A DNA stretch of 64,000 bases from Cordylochernes scorpioides (Eukaryota; Arthropoda; Arachnida; Pseudoscorpiones; Chernetidae), in NCBI GenBank assembly GCA_030710605.1, contig CP092868.1, positions 26,665,050 through 26,729,049 of the forward strand, in the 5' to 3' direction. The translations under genes and the position numbers were made by a program. The notes beneath the pieces were generated by a model that was not told where the DNA came from, made no database searches, and was given only the letters and a program-made list of their open reading frames with translations. Positions 10,619 through 21,637 of this stretch are shown here, piece by piece (within the stretch, counting starts at the first letter, position 1; each line of letters starts with the position of its first letter).

Positions 10619-11087
10619 GAAAATTATACCTATTTCTACGTCATTTATTTATATTAAAAATAAAATCTAATTATATTTCACCATTTTACGAGATTAGGAA
10701 GGAAAAAAATAATTTTATTGCTTTCTCTATAAAAGAAAACAAAAAAAGTCAATTTGGAATTGGTCCGTTGGTCATTTACCCCATTGTCTGACGTTATCAG
10801 GAATTGAAATAAACAAAAATAAAGGAACAAAAAATCTAATTTGAGCGCCATCTTTTGATAAAAAAGAAAACTAATTATATAAAGCCATCTACCGAATATA
10901 AATAAAACAAATTTTACAGCTCCATCTTTTGACTTGATATGAAACTATTTTTATGACCTATTTCCATATAATGATTTAAAGATAGTCTAATTTAATTTAA
11001 TTAATCAAATTATATTATAAAGGTCTATATTTCAATTCTGTAAATTATCTTATAATTTAAGTCAAAAGATGATCCATAAGTTTATAT
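10619..11087. other. AT-rich DNA with short repeat scraps
   Basis: Two GCGCCATC / GCTCCATC TTTTGA scraps near 10850 and 10918 suggest decayed fold-back ends. Otherwise nothing is recognisable. Confidence 0.35.
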
Positions 11088-11224
11088 AAAAAAGGGCTTA
11101 CATGGATCTGTAAATATTTCGAAGAGATTGCTCCCTCTTTATTAATTTATTGCACAGGGAGCAATCTCTCATATTTTGAGAAAACAAGTTTTTTCTTTTT
11201 ACAGATTCATGTACGCTCTTTTTT
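11088..11224. repeat. Nested palindrome
   Basis: The outer arms AAAAAAGGGCTTACATGGAT and complement (ends 11088 and 11224) enclose an inner perfect GAGATTGCTCCCT / AGGGAGCAATCTC pair (about 11129-11169). Non-coding fold-back. Confidence 0.7.
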
Positions 11225-11483
11225 ATATATTGAAAATTATAATTCCGGAATAATTCTACGATAGAATACTCTTGTGATTTGCATAGCACTTTAATATTGT
11301 CTATATATGTCTAATAGAGCCCTATACAACTTATTTCATGGATAAGTATGTTTTATTATTTAATATTTATTCTTGTTATAACTGATAAATTGAAACTGAT
11401 AATAGCTTAAACTTTTTGTTTTCAAATTGCTATACTATATCTTGTAAAATGTTTAAAGGAGCATGAATTACTAATAATATTTA

Positions 11484-11582
11484 TTGTTGTTGTGTCCAAT
11501 GAAGAGTCTCAGATGTCTCCATGTATATCTATCACAGCAGTGTCCTTTATCTTGGGTATATCTGGGTGTGTAAAGCGCTGCA
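11484..11582 (-). repeat. Single dispersed monomer related to the 121-bp satellite
   Basis: Contains TGTCCAATGAAGAGTCTCAG, ATGTCTCCATGTATATCTATC, and TTGGGTATATCTGGGTGTGT. This is the reverse complement of the satellite unit at 21638-23385. It is diverged, so it may predate the array. Confidence 0.7.
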
Positions 11583-11733
11583 ATAATATTTATTGTTACT
11601 TATAAAATAAATTTAAACTACTTTTGACCTGTATGATTCTTTTTGAAATAAAATAACTTTATAATGCTCTTACTCTCTGCAATGATAAAATAATAATAAT
11701 TACTCTCCGGTAAGAGGACACCTCTCCCTAAAG

Positions 11734-14526
11734 CAGTGTCGGGCAACCTTTTTCGAGTTGCGGCGCACTAAGCTTAATTTCTTTTTTTCGCGGCGCACCT
11801 GTGGTTCTCACTATAAATTTCCTCGTAGGTAATTAAAATACAACAATAAATACTAGTAAAAATTTAAACATATATATCACATTTTATTAATTTTCAATAT
11901 TAAATTAACATAATCAATGCGAGCATTGCGATTGTTTTTGAGAGCATATCAAATCAATACGGGGATCTACTTGTGAAAGACAAACGCGCATCTCCTCATC
12001 TATCATTTGAAAATCTTTCGCGCTTCTTAGACTTCATTTCTGTGAGTGTTGAAAAACCTTGCTCACACAGGTAGGAACTTCCAAATGGCAACAATGATTC
12101 GATGGCCGCATTACTAAGTTTAGGAAATTTGGAGTTTAAGCACAACCAAAACTCAGATAGCTCCTTTTCAGTGAATAGTCTTTTGAAAACTAAATCGTTT
12201 TTAAATCAATTAAGTTTTCTTGCATTTCTTCTTCCAGATGTTGAATTTCACAGTGCATAAATGGGTTAACTACCCATTCCATCTTTTCAACGTCCAAGTA
12301 AGGAAAATATTTATCAAAAGAAGCGGATAGTAATGTCAAAGTTTCTTCGACTTCTTTTTTGATAATAGATTTTGATGGATTCTCTTGAACCATCGGAAAA
12401 GATGCAAAGTTTTCTTTAGCAATGTTCAAATTCCATAAACTGAGTTTTTCCTTAAACGCTTTCAACTTGGTGGAGATAGTGATAATGTTCTCCTGAGCAC
12501 CTTGCAAATTTAAGTTAAGGCTGTTTAATTTTTCGAAAATATCACCCAAAGAAGAAACTCGTAACCACCAAACATCACTCATCATGAAAGGAAAATTAAT
12601 CTCTTCGTTATCAATGAATGCCATTATTTCATTTTTATTGAAATAAATCGATTTAAAACTTTGCCTTTCGACAACCATCTGACTTCAGTATGAAACAATA
12701 AATTTTTATAATCGGAATCCATTGCTTCACAAAATGTTGAAAAAATTCTCGATCGAAGAGCATTTGATTTGATGTAATTGACTACTTTGACAACTTCATC
12801 TAGAGTTGTGACAAGGATGGGAGGAACCGACTTTGACACTAACATTTCTCTATGAATCATACAGTGAACAAATTTGATATTTGGATTTTTTTTATGACAT
12901 GTGCTATCAATCCCTTTCTTGAACCTTTCATAGCTGGAGCTCCATCCGTACAGACGCTAACACAATTTTCCCATCTCAAGTTATACTTCATAACATTTTC
13001 ATCAACTAATTCAAAAATGTCCGCACCAGTCGTTCTTTGTTTTAATTCTTTACAAAAAAAGTAGTTATTCACAATTTTTCCTGTATCGACGAACCTCAAA
13101 AATGCCAGCAATTGAGCTTTATTACTAATATCTGTGGTTTCATCAAGCTGTATAGCCCATTTTGTTGATGAATCATTAAAAGATTGTTTTATTTGCAACT
13201 CAATATCTTCTGACATATCTTCAATTCTTCTCGCAATAGTTTTTGATGATAGTGGAATTTTCGTAACCTTCTCCATAGCATCATTCGTTAACATACATCC
13301 AGCCACAATTTTTAAAGCAGGCAAGATAATTTCCTCTGCTTCCGCGTGAGCTATCTTCTTTCGAGCGATGAGTTGAGCTATCATGTAACTAGCTGTTTGA
13401 GCTTCATCTGAGGTGGTCATAAATTTCTTGAATTTTTTTGATTGCTTTTGAAAACTTGATCGTATATTTTCAAAGTAGCTTATTGGATTGTTCATCTGCT
13501 CCCGATGATTTGTCTCAATATGTCGAAGTAGTTTACTTGGCACCATTGTTTCGTTGCTGAGGGTTTTTTGGCAAATTAAGCAAAACGGCAGTGATGGATC
13601 ATTAACAGATGGTATAAATCCATATTTGAGATAATCTTCAACGTATTTCCTCTTATTTCCAGTTGATTTTACTATTTTCTTATCTTCTTTATTTTCGTTT
13701 TGATTTTGTTTATCACTGGCACCTTCTCTAATTAGAAATCTCTCCATCTAGTTTTGAGAGAATTTAGAAAACACACAAATATAATAATAAAATGTTTAAA
13801 TAAAGTTACCTTGAGTTAAAAGTGAGTGAGAATTTCGTAACAAAAATATTTTTTTCCTTTTTTAACCAACAGATTTTACGGTGTACAAAACTTATTGTGT
13901 GAATGTGTGTGTGTTTTACAACATGCAAAAAAAAATGAAGAATTACTACAGCAATACTTTGACGAAAACTCCGAATAAATTTTTTAAATAAATTTATAAA
14001 TTTTTTTTGTTTTCTTTTTTTTAAGCTTTGTAGCTTTGAGTCTCTATTAATAAACAGCTGTGACAAAGATTGTAAATGACGGTTAAGTTTGGACATATTA
14101 TTTTAAAAATTAGGTATTTTCCCGCAGTATGTATTCAACTTTATTAAATAAAGTTGTTTTCGCGGATTGTTTTTTTTAACTTATGATTTTAAATAGGTAC
14201 GTACCTATTTGCATTTTTATTTTTTAATAATGGCACGTGCCAGTTATGTACGTCAAGATTATGTACATACGTTATATGAAATATAAAATTATGCAAACTG
14301 TTGTAATTATAATACCAAAATAAGTTTTATATAAAATGAAATTTGCTTTTTTTAAATTTCATTTTTTATATGAAAATTTTTGAAAAAAATTATTAAAATT
14401 GAATAAAAATTATAAAAAATATTTTTTGAAACATTATTTTTAAATTTAACCAAAAGTTCTAAATACCTACAAAAATGTTCGCGGCACACCTAGAATTCTT
14501 CGCGGCACACCGGTTGCCCGACACTG
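11734..14526 (-). mobile_element. hAT transposon, Buster type, complete ends
   Basis: 2,793 bp with 15-bp terminal inverted repeats CAGTGTCGGGCAACC and GGTTGCCCGACACTG. The target site duplication is perfect: CCCTAAAG at 11726-11733 and 14527-14534. This fits the nnnTAnnn target preference reported for Buster elements. Both ends have subterminal GCGGCGCAC or GCGGCACACC repeats, likely transposase binding sites. The transposase inside is broken. Confidence 0.95.
11990..13747 (-). pseudogene. hAT (Buster/ZBED-like) transposase, frameshifted
   Basis: The first frame (13747-12857) starts with a natural ATG. Its BED zinc finger has Cys56, Cys59, His76 and His81 (CLIC...LLRHIETNH). The DDE region begins with IQLDETTDIS and CTDGAPAMKG. 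The remainder is in two other frames: 12860-12624 (TEVRWLSKGKVLNRF) and 12678-12190 (SDVWW, then GDIFEKLNSLNLNLQG). The C-terminal dimerisation segment (KLSNAAIESLLPFG, SYLCEQGFSTLTEMKSKKRE) lies near 12150-11995 beyond a stop. At least two frameshifts and one stop make the gene inactive. The family cuts and pastes DNA in the nucleus; host genes ZBED5 and FAM200 derive from it. Confidence 0.9.
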
Positions 14527-14585
14527 CCCTAAAGGATACTTTGGCTCTGTAATTATGTGTTGTCCTTTACAGGGAGGTTATATTG

Positions 14586-14806
14586 TATAGACTAATCTAC
14601 AAATCCACGCACAATACTTTTCCTGGAACCTACCTTTAACCGTAAAAAATACGATTTATTTTTACACAGATTAGAATAGCATCAATGTTAGCAGAAAGCT
14701 TGCTATTAATTTCTATATTCATTGCTAGCAGAAAGCTTGAAATACCCCAAAATAAAGAAATTTGCCTAGAAATCTAGTTTTCCTTATTCAAATACATATA
14801 TAATAT
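14586..14806. other. AT-rich spacer with a short internal repeat
   Basis: GCTAGCAGAAAGCTT and GTTAGCAGAAAGCTT repeat about 45 bp apart. No gene. Confidence 0.4.
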
Positions 14807-15112
14807 GACATTTGAAATACTATCCCGCATGTGTTTCTTTTCAATGAAGAATCAAAATATATTTCAAGGAGAAATAACGACTATTTCTAACCTTTTGGAT
14901 GAAGTATGAAAGGATGAATTGTGAAGAGTAATGATAAACGGAAAAATAAAAGTGTCCAGGGATGGGAATTATTTTTCTGTTTATTATTACTCTTCACAAT
15001 TCACCCTTTCATACCTCATCCAAAAGGTTAGAAATAGTCGTTATTTCTCCTTGAAATAAATTTTGATTTTTCGTTGAAAAGAAATACATGCGGGATAGTA
15101 TTTCAAATGTCG
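14807..15112. mobile_element. Fold-back element, family FB-4
   Basis: Near-perfect inverted arms of about 145 bp (14807-14955 and 14970-15112) carry GACATTTGAAATACTATCC and GGAGAAATAACGACTATTTC. The loop is about 15 bp. Related copies are at 46905-47150 and 54345-54660; the latter has a tRNA-like core between the arms, and here that core is missing. DNA like this would make a very long hairpin RNA. Confidence 0.8.
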
Positions 15113-15209
15113 TTTTACAATCATAAGCCGCATTATATTGTATTGACATATATAATATACCGAAGATATACGTTATTCTCCAAAAGTAATACAATCTTGA
15201 GATATGTGC

Positions 15210-16365
15210 ACACACAGATAAAGAAATAATTTCTAATTATTTCTAAGAAAAATAATCCTTTTGATTTCTATATAAAAATTCTATAAATTTGAAATTTTAT
15301 CCTTCTATTTATATATAAGAACCTTTTTGTGGAAATAAATATTATATTTGAAATATTAGATTAATAATTCTATTTTAAAATACGAATGGTTTTCTTTGTA
15401 GAAATTACAGAGCCAATAAAATTCTGGTAAAAGATATCTTTTCCATTAAGGCTATTTTGAAATATTCCGCGTTTAGCAACAAATATTTTTTCTTGAAAGG
15501 GCGTATATCTATTTTTATTCCTAATTTCCAGTAATGTTAATATGATTAACCTACACAAAAGAGCTGAATATATCTTAGAAATACATTAAAAAAGTTATTT
15601 AAGGAACTTAAAACTAAATCCTAGCAGGATAGCTTTTCTAAAATACCTTTTATTTAGAAAATTCTAAAAGTTTCATTATACATATTATAAGGGTTGTTAT
15701 ACAGAATTTTCGAGAAATATATATACATCTTAAAATGTTTATTCATGAGAATATTCATCATCAACTTCAATTACTGCTTCTGAGATTTTTGAATCGATTC
15801 TAACGATGATAGAATGGTTCACATTGAAGTCTTCAGTCAGCATTCAAATTCTCAAGCTTTCGTCCTCTTCTACGGATGTCAAATGTGTCTGGTTGTCGAA
15901 ATTTGATCGTCGTTATTGAACTTCTAATTCCTTGAACTATCTTTCAACTTTGCATATTACTTATTGTTCTTTCGTTAAGAAATTCATTAAGATCGTATAA
16001 TGATTATGGCGAATTCCAACTGTTTAATTTAGTTAGAATATTTATGTTTATATAAAGGTTTAATTTAATTTTTCTATGATTGTGTAAATATTCATTGAAT
16101 TTATCATCATCACCTTTGTTGTTTACAAAAATGTTATATGAAAAATAAAGTAATGTAAAATAACGAAATGGTTGCCCTCATGTTTACTGATCCAATGTTT
16201 TAATAATCTAAGGTTTATGTTGTAAGAAAATTATACATTGAGAAGAATTATACACCAACCTTTCTCGAAATGGGAGAGAATAATTCTATTAAAATAAATT
16301 ATTCATCCAAGAAAGAGTATTTTTAGCCAATATTCTCTGAAATAAGAAAAAAACTAGATTAGTAA
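15210..16365. other. AT-rich DNA, no gene seen
   Basis: More than 1 kb without a credible coding frame or repeat edge. Short minus-strand open frames (15370-15558) look random. Confidence 0.5.
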
Positions 16366-16369
16366 TATA

Positions 16370-16760
16370 AAGCAATAACGCGTCATCTATATATATGAAA
16401 TGAAAGATTAAGGAACGAATGTTTCTTTTACACATAAAACAAACTTCTACTATCTACTGATGAGTCAAGCCCTCCTAATATCTTTTTTCATTGCCTGGTT
16501 CAAATCACATTAATAGGTACCACTCAGCAAGAGCAACCTAGTTCATGATAATTGAAACAGTGAATAATATGTGAAGGTTATTCATATATTAAACAAATTT
16601 TAACGCGGGATTCAATCCCGGTTCATGACTGTTGGGAATCGATCGTGTTACCCTCTCATCCAAGATACAATGTAAAAGAAACAATCGTGCTTTAATGTTT
16701 TTATTTCTTAGATTAGTAGTTCAAATTTATTCCGAAAGATGGCGCACTATTATTGGTTCT
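16370..16760. mobile_element. FB-1-type composite with a tRNA-like insert
   Basis: FB-1 arms are recognisable at both sides: CAATAACGCGTCATCTATA near 16372 and the diverged arm GTAAAAGAAACAATCGTGC near 16671. A decayed core CTACTGATGAGTCAAGCCC is near 16457. Between them lies a segment resembling a tRNA-derived SINE head. Confidence 0.5.
16612..16680 (-). other. tRNA-like sequence (SINE head or tRNA pseudogene)
   Basis: On the minus strand an A-box-like GGATGAGAGGGTAACACG is followed about 35 nt later by a GGGATTGAATCCC T-arm/B-box. The cloverleaf is incomplete, so I do not call a functional tRNA. Confidence 0.35.
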
Positions 16761-16859
16761 TTGAAATATGAAACTGTCGATTTTTAACAGCCACGGCCTG
16801 GGATCGTATCCCCGCATTTATCACTTTTTCTGAAATAATAATTGTTCCAATGGCCTCCG

Positions 16860-17821
16860 ATTCTTTCAAAAGTCTAACCCAACAAGTGGGTATAAGTAAT
16901 CAAAAGGTCGTATCTCATTGAGTGTAACAGCCTTAAAATTAACCCTGAAGTATTGGCTGCAGGTGTTGAATATGAGCAGTGACAGATTGCCACGTATATG
17001 TTTTAATAGAACACGGGAACTGTCTAATGCTTCGGGCACACCCATCGATTTCATTAAAAAGCTCACCAATCTGCTTAACAATAATGGATCCCCTGCACTT
17101 GTTTCCTGTGATGACCCTGAAACGCTGAGGAGCGCGATTACAGGGCTCTTAAAAACAGCGGCAGACCAATCTATACAAAACGACCTTACAAGAATGGATA
17201 AATCTAAGCTATACTCTCACTACAAAGACATTCACACATCTTTCATGACGGAGGGATACCTTTTAGGAGATTTTCCTTTCCCGGTTGTAAGACTACTCGC
17301 ACAAGTTAGAATACTTTCGAGTTTTTTTAGAGAAAACCACACCAAGATGCTCTGCGGTGAGGACCCGACTTGTACCTTCTGTAATTCAAAACTAAAAAAA
17401 TGAAATCACTCACTATATTTTTGATTGCCCTGCTCTGAAAGAAGAAAGAAGAACCCTTATGCTCAAAACTGGGCAACTCTGTGCTTCACTTCCATCAATA
17501 ATTGACAATATGACCCAGAATAAGTATATTGCTACGGCGTTTTATGGTTTCCACAAGTCCATATCCCAGAAGAAGGCCAAGTGATACTCACTCCTCACTT
17601 TCTTACTACTACTCTTTTTGTGTTGATTTCTTGCTTCCCTCTTTCTTATTTTTTTCTTTTTTCCTTTTTTTTTTCTTTTCTTGTTTTTTTTTCTTTTTCT
17701 TCTTACTCTGTATATATCGTTATTTCCTTTGTCTCACTGCTTTGTTCTTATGCATACCTCTGGTGAATCCTGTATAGGGTCAGTGACCCTAAATAAAGGC
17801 TTTTTTGTTGTTGTTGTTGTA
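16860..17821 (+). mobile_element. 5'-truncated LINE with (TTG)n tail
   Basis: The 3' part of a non-LTR retrotransposon: C-terminal coding region, a long pyrimidine-rich 3'UTR (17600-17710), a GGGTCAGTGACCC hairpin, AATAAAGGC, and a TTG repeat tail. The copy at 56573-56868 matches its last 300 bp closely, so the family was active recently. TTG tails suggest an I/Jockey-like group; without the RT core the clade is uncertain. Confidence 0.75.
16918..17584 (+). pseudogene. LINE ORF2 C-terminal region, frameshifted
   Basis: The first frame (to 17403) includes KLTNLLNNNGSPALVSC and YLLGDFPFPVVRLLAQVRI and ends with CTFCNSKLKK. The next frame supplies ITHYIFDCPALKEERRTLM, completing a C-X2-C...H-X4-C knuckle typical of the C-terminus of LINE ORF2 proteins. 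It ends with ATAFYGFHKSISQKKAK at 17583. The shift lies near 17395-17405 in an A run. RT and endonuclease domains are absent, so this is a dead 5' truncation. Confidence 0.7.
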
Positions 17822-17915
17822 AGTAATCAAAAGGGGCTCGACACACTTGTAAATGAAAAAATGAAAGAAAAAATAAAAGATAAAAGGTTCAGGTGTTGAA
17901 ATCAAAAATAAAAAT

Positions 17916-18125
17916 GGCATATCCTGACAAGGAGCACATGTGCTTTACAGAAGGCAGAACGCCATCTGGTGGAACAGAAATCAACTAATCATTGATTTGA
18001 GCCCGTTTCTTGAATTTGGCCAACCCAATTTCTTGATAAATCAAGAAAAGCCATCCACGAACGCGTTTCGCGCTTTTTGGCGCTTCAGCGTGGAGTAGGC
18101 TGTACCACAGCGACCAAAAAGATTT
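17916..18125 (-). mobile_element. HHR-A copy with broken ribozyme
   Basis: Starts GGCATATCCTGAC and has the GGCAGAACGCCATC palindrome, the TTTGGCCAACCC block, and then a hammerhead remnant. It continues into GTACCACAGCGACC and TTTTTAGTCCCAGAGGC, which the long copy at 57805 also has. Confidence 0.75.
18055..18093 (-). ncRNA. Degenerate hammerhead ribozyme
   Basis: The stems and GAAA box match the 9991-10030 motif. The CUGACGA core has lost bases (reads CUGAAGC), and the stem II loop is changed. Predicted inactive. Confidence 0.6.
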
Positions 18126-18419
18126 TTTAGTCCCAGAGGCTTGTAAATGCAAAAGTCAAACTGCTTTCTACATGCGTAGGCATGTAATGCACTTACAGTA
18201 AAATCCGTCGCTGACTACCCACAATGGTTATCACGACTTGCACCAAGTGTACTTGAGATAAGTGAAAAATATATATGTGAAGCGATATTGTCACGTAATA
18301 ATATGTTTAAAAAATATTTTAATCTCTTTATATAAACATCAATCACGTGACGTAACATCAACCCTTGTACTATAAATATTGACTACTCAATCTATTTGTC
18401 CAACTGCTGCGTAGTATTG
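18126..18419. other. Spacer, no gene seen
   Basis: Moderate AT content, with no recognisable coding or repeat structure apart from a possible HHR-A extension at the left edge. Confidence 0.35.
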
Positions 18420-18995
18420 GTGACCAAATGCACTCAGATGTTCAACATTCTTCTCTCATAGCCCAAATCATAGAATTCGCCTATCAACTAATAAAAACTT
18501 CCAATTCCACTGGGTATCAGGCCAAAGAATTGAAGGAAATGTACGGGCTGCCAAAATATTGCTGCTAAATCTGACATTCTTTCCTATTTGACAGAGCTCC
18601 CAAAGAGGTTGCGGAAAAAATAAAGAGAGAATTAAATAATTTGTTCATCGATCATTTATATCGGCACCTAAGAAAATTTTTACCAACGCCTGGCCATCTT
18701 AAGAAAAATTCAAGGAAATACACCTAGAAACATCGACCACAACCCTCTTATCAGGACATGGATAAGTTCGAGACGACCTGGCCAGAATAAAACAAGTCCC
18801 TGATCCAACGTGTCCAAGATGAAGAGCAAACCGTGGAGCATGTCATATACAACTGCCCAGCATTCCAACTACATAGATTTCAGACGGCTACACTTCTTGG
18901 ACTGTCCTCTTTCAACAGCACTCTTTCAAATGTAGCTAAATTCTCTGGGATCGTAAATATAAAATATATTATCGTTTTATGGTTAATATATATTG
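18420..18995 (+). pseudogene. LINE RNase H/C-terminal remnant
   Basis: Broken forward frames include IEFAYQLIKTSNSTG near 18470 and DHLYRHLRKFLPTPGHL near 18650. Near 18820 lies EEQTVEHVIYNCPAF, the H...C part of a LINE C-terminal zinc knuckle. Several stops and shifts are present. This is a different family from the 16.9-kb copy. Confidence 0.55.
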
Positions 18996-19026
18996 AATGT
19001 CAATTGATTTAAAATCTCTTGGACAT

Positions 19027-19124
19027 TAATTAAACAATTAAAAATGTTTCTAGAGATGAGTTTATTTTTATTTTATTTATTTATTTTGAGAAACTCATCT
19101 CCGGAAACATTTTTAATTGTTTAA
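19027..19124. repeat. Short palindrome
   Basis: The arms ATTAAACAATTAAAAATG and complement flank AGATGAGTTT / AAACTCATCT. Around 98 bp overall. Confidence 0.7.
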
Positions 19125-19181
19125 TATATTTCATGTATAAAAATATATTTGATATATAATTATTCTATTTACTTTCTTATA

Positions 19182-19422
19182 TAGGTTTTTAACTTTTAAT
19201 TAGACAATTTTAATTTAGTCACTTTCATTTTTATTTAGACATATACAATTTTAATTTAGACATTTTTCATTTCAATTTAGACATTTTTCATTTTAATCTA
19301 GACATTTTTCATTATAATTTAGACACATGGACTTTTCTATAAAAAGTCTATGTGCCTAAATTAAAATGAAAAAAATGTCCAAATATAAATTAAAATTGTC
19401 TAGTTAAAAGTTAAAAACCTAT
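19182..19422. repeat. Palindrome with internal TTTAGACA repeats
   Basis: The arms ATAGGTTTTTAACTTTTAAT and complement sit at the two ends. The left half has five loose copies of ATTTAGACATTTTTCATTTT; the centre is AGACTTTTTATAGAAAAGTC-like, with a CATGGACTTTTC / AAAAGTCTATG stem. Confidence 0.7.
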
Positions 19423-19772
19423 ATATAATTTTATTTTATTTCATAATCTGTGAATTTAATTTGGACCATCTGCTTTAGGTTATCATCATCATACATAGTA
19501 GAAGATACGAGCAGAATGAAACATAATCAAAACAAAATTTAGACATTACTTTCGGATTACAACATGAATAAATATACAAAGCAATACATCAAAATAAAAT
19601 GCGTAAGTACTTTTAAATTATAACGTAAATAAAAGATATATATAAAGTATAGAAAATAACAATTTCCCCATTTTCATAAAAGGCGTAAACATTTCATGAA
19701 ATATAAAAAAATTATATTTAAATATAAAACTAATTAAAAATAAAAATGCATATTTTATATATTAAATGTATA
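19423..19772. other. AT-rich spacer
   Basis: No gene seen. Confidence 0.4.
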
Positions 19773-20042
19773 CACCAATACCTCGCTTTGCGTCGTTTCG
19801 TTTTGCGCTTTTTTCGAAGTTGCGTAGCTGCTTATTTTTTACTGATTTTCACTGTGCGTCGTTAGATTTTCGAAGTTGCATTGTTTTGGATTCGAGTCTT
19901 TAATTTTTTTTAATTTTTTTTTCCTAAAATATGGCAACACCTTTGTTTTTGATTGCGCCTTCACATATTTTCACTTTGCGTCGTTTCAATTTGCGTCGTG
20001 TTTTTTTGGAACGTAACCCCGACGCAAAGCGAGTTATGGGTG
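19773..20042. mobile_element. Tigger-like MITE with TA target sites
   Basis: 270 bp with inverted ends CACCAATACCTCGCTTTGCG and CGCAAAGCGAGTTATGGGTG, flanked by TA on both sides. A CTTTGCGTCGTTTC motif recurs inside the left and right halves. No transposase. Ends of the ACCTCGCTTTGCG type occur in pogo/Tigger families. Confidence 0.75.
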
Positions 20043-20992
20043 TATATAATAGGAAGATATCACAAAGCATTTCGAAATATGTAAAATAAAGTGAAAAAAA
20101 AATTCAATCATAAACGTAAAATGCTTTATAAATAAAACATTTAAAACGTTTTTATCAATTAATATTTAAATATAAGTCGATTTTATATAGCTATTAATTA
20201 TATTTTTGCAAATTTCATTTATATTTGCTAAAATCTCGGCGCTAATTTATTAGAATTTTCAAAAATCCATTTTAATTATTATGAAATATAAATAGGCTCA
20301 TAAATAATATACCTTTGTTTATATTTATTAAGCAATAGTTGAAATAATTATAAAAAGCTCAAGTTTTTGTTGAAAATTCTTCAATAATTATTTTCAAAAT
20401 TATTATAAGACAAATTTATATAATTTCTATATAAACACACGTGGAGAGAAGATACAAAATATTTTATTTATTTATCTTCTGATATTAGAAATAGTATAAA
20501 TATTTTCCCCATAAAAATAACATTTTTATATAAATAAATCTCGCTTTCAAAATGTTTCATTTTTTCATACATTTATGGAGCTATTGGTAATGCTATGAAA
20601 ATATTGTAGAATATTTGTGAGATTTCTGAGTGTATATAAATATATAAACGATTTTCCATCTAGATATTTTAAAAATTGAAATAGAAATTTTGTATAAAAA
20701 ATAAAACTTTATTTAATATATTTTCAATAGCTGTAATTATTTTTCCTCTGGCCTCATTATATAATTTAATAGATCTTTTGGAATAATATAAATTATTTTT
20801 ATTTTTGACATTTTACCCTTTAATAAAAATATTTTCATTTTTTAATCGATGCTTTCGATTTATTTGAAATTTTAACGAAAATATTTTAGTTTTCAAATTT
20901 TAATAGAAAAACGCTTTTTTTCAAAATTGAAAATAGTCTTTTTCTATTATTATCTAATGATTTAAGTATGGATTGTTTTATTTAATTAAAAA
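20043..20992. other. AT-rich DNA, no gene seen
   Basis: Nearly 1 kb of AT-rich sequence with no supported feature. Confidence 0.5.
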
Positions 20993-21224
20993 GGCATATA
21001 TTGGATCAAAATATAATTTATTTTACCAATATTTCAGTTGGCTGAACGCCAACCTTTATCAAGGTGTTATAACATATTTAATGTTATAATAATTAATGTT
21101 ATAAATATAATGTTATAAATAATATTCAATGTTATAAATTAAATGTTATAATACCTTGATAAAGGTTGGCGTTCAGCCAACTGAAATATTGGTAAAATAA
21201 ATTAAATTTTGATCCAATATATGC
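20993..21224. mobile_element. FB-2 fold-back copy
   Basis: Outer ends GGCATATATTGGATC and complement, with inner GAACGCCAACCTTTATCAAGG arms around a loop of imperfect AATGTTATAA repeats. Flanks carry TATGGATTG on both sides. Confidence 0.8.
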
Positions 21225-21637
21225 TTTTTTAATTAAAGATTTATTTATGGATTGCTCTATTTTCAAAACGGATTGCTTTAATTTCAAAATATATTTTTTA
21301 TATAACTTTAAAATTTTTTATTAAAGACTTTTAAAAATTTTAATACGGACATTTTTTAAAGTTTCAAATATGACAGTTTTTTTTTTGCTATTTTCAGAAA
21401 ATATAGGTTCTGTGTTTTTAAGACCATATTACACATTTTATGGTATCATATCTACATTTTAAATCTAATATATATATAAAAGCAAATATTTAAAAATTCA
21501 ATAACATTTAATTTAATTTAATAACAATTAATATTTATTTATATTGACGCGTTTTAAAGTTGAAAACTCCATTTAATGTAAGATATCATGGTTTTACAGT
21601 TTAAAAACATCAAATTATATAACAAAATTATATATTT
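21225..21637. other. AT-rich spacer
   Basis: No gene seen. Confidence 0.4.

Larger units (their letters stand above)
11698..14585. mobile_element. Pogo-like MITE split by the hAT element
   Basis: The MITE halves are 11698-11733 (CTCTCCGGTAAGAGGACACC) and 14535-14585 (TTTGGCTCTGTAATTATGTG to the GGGAGGTT end). They match the copy at 9507-9688 on either side of the hAT insertion. The 5' end of the MITE is missing. Confidence 0.8.

Noticed and set aside
17529-17899. Phe/Leu-rich frames near 17.6 kb and 56.7 kb as membrane peptides
   Set aside because: They are translations of the pyrimidine-rich LINE 3'UTR.
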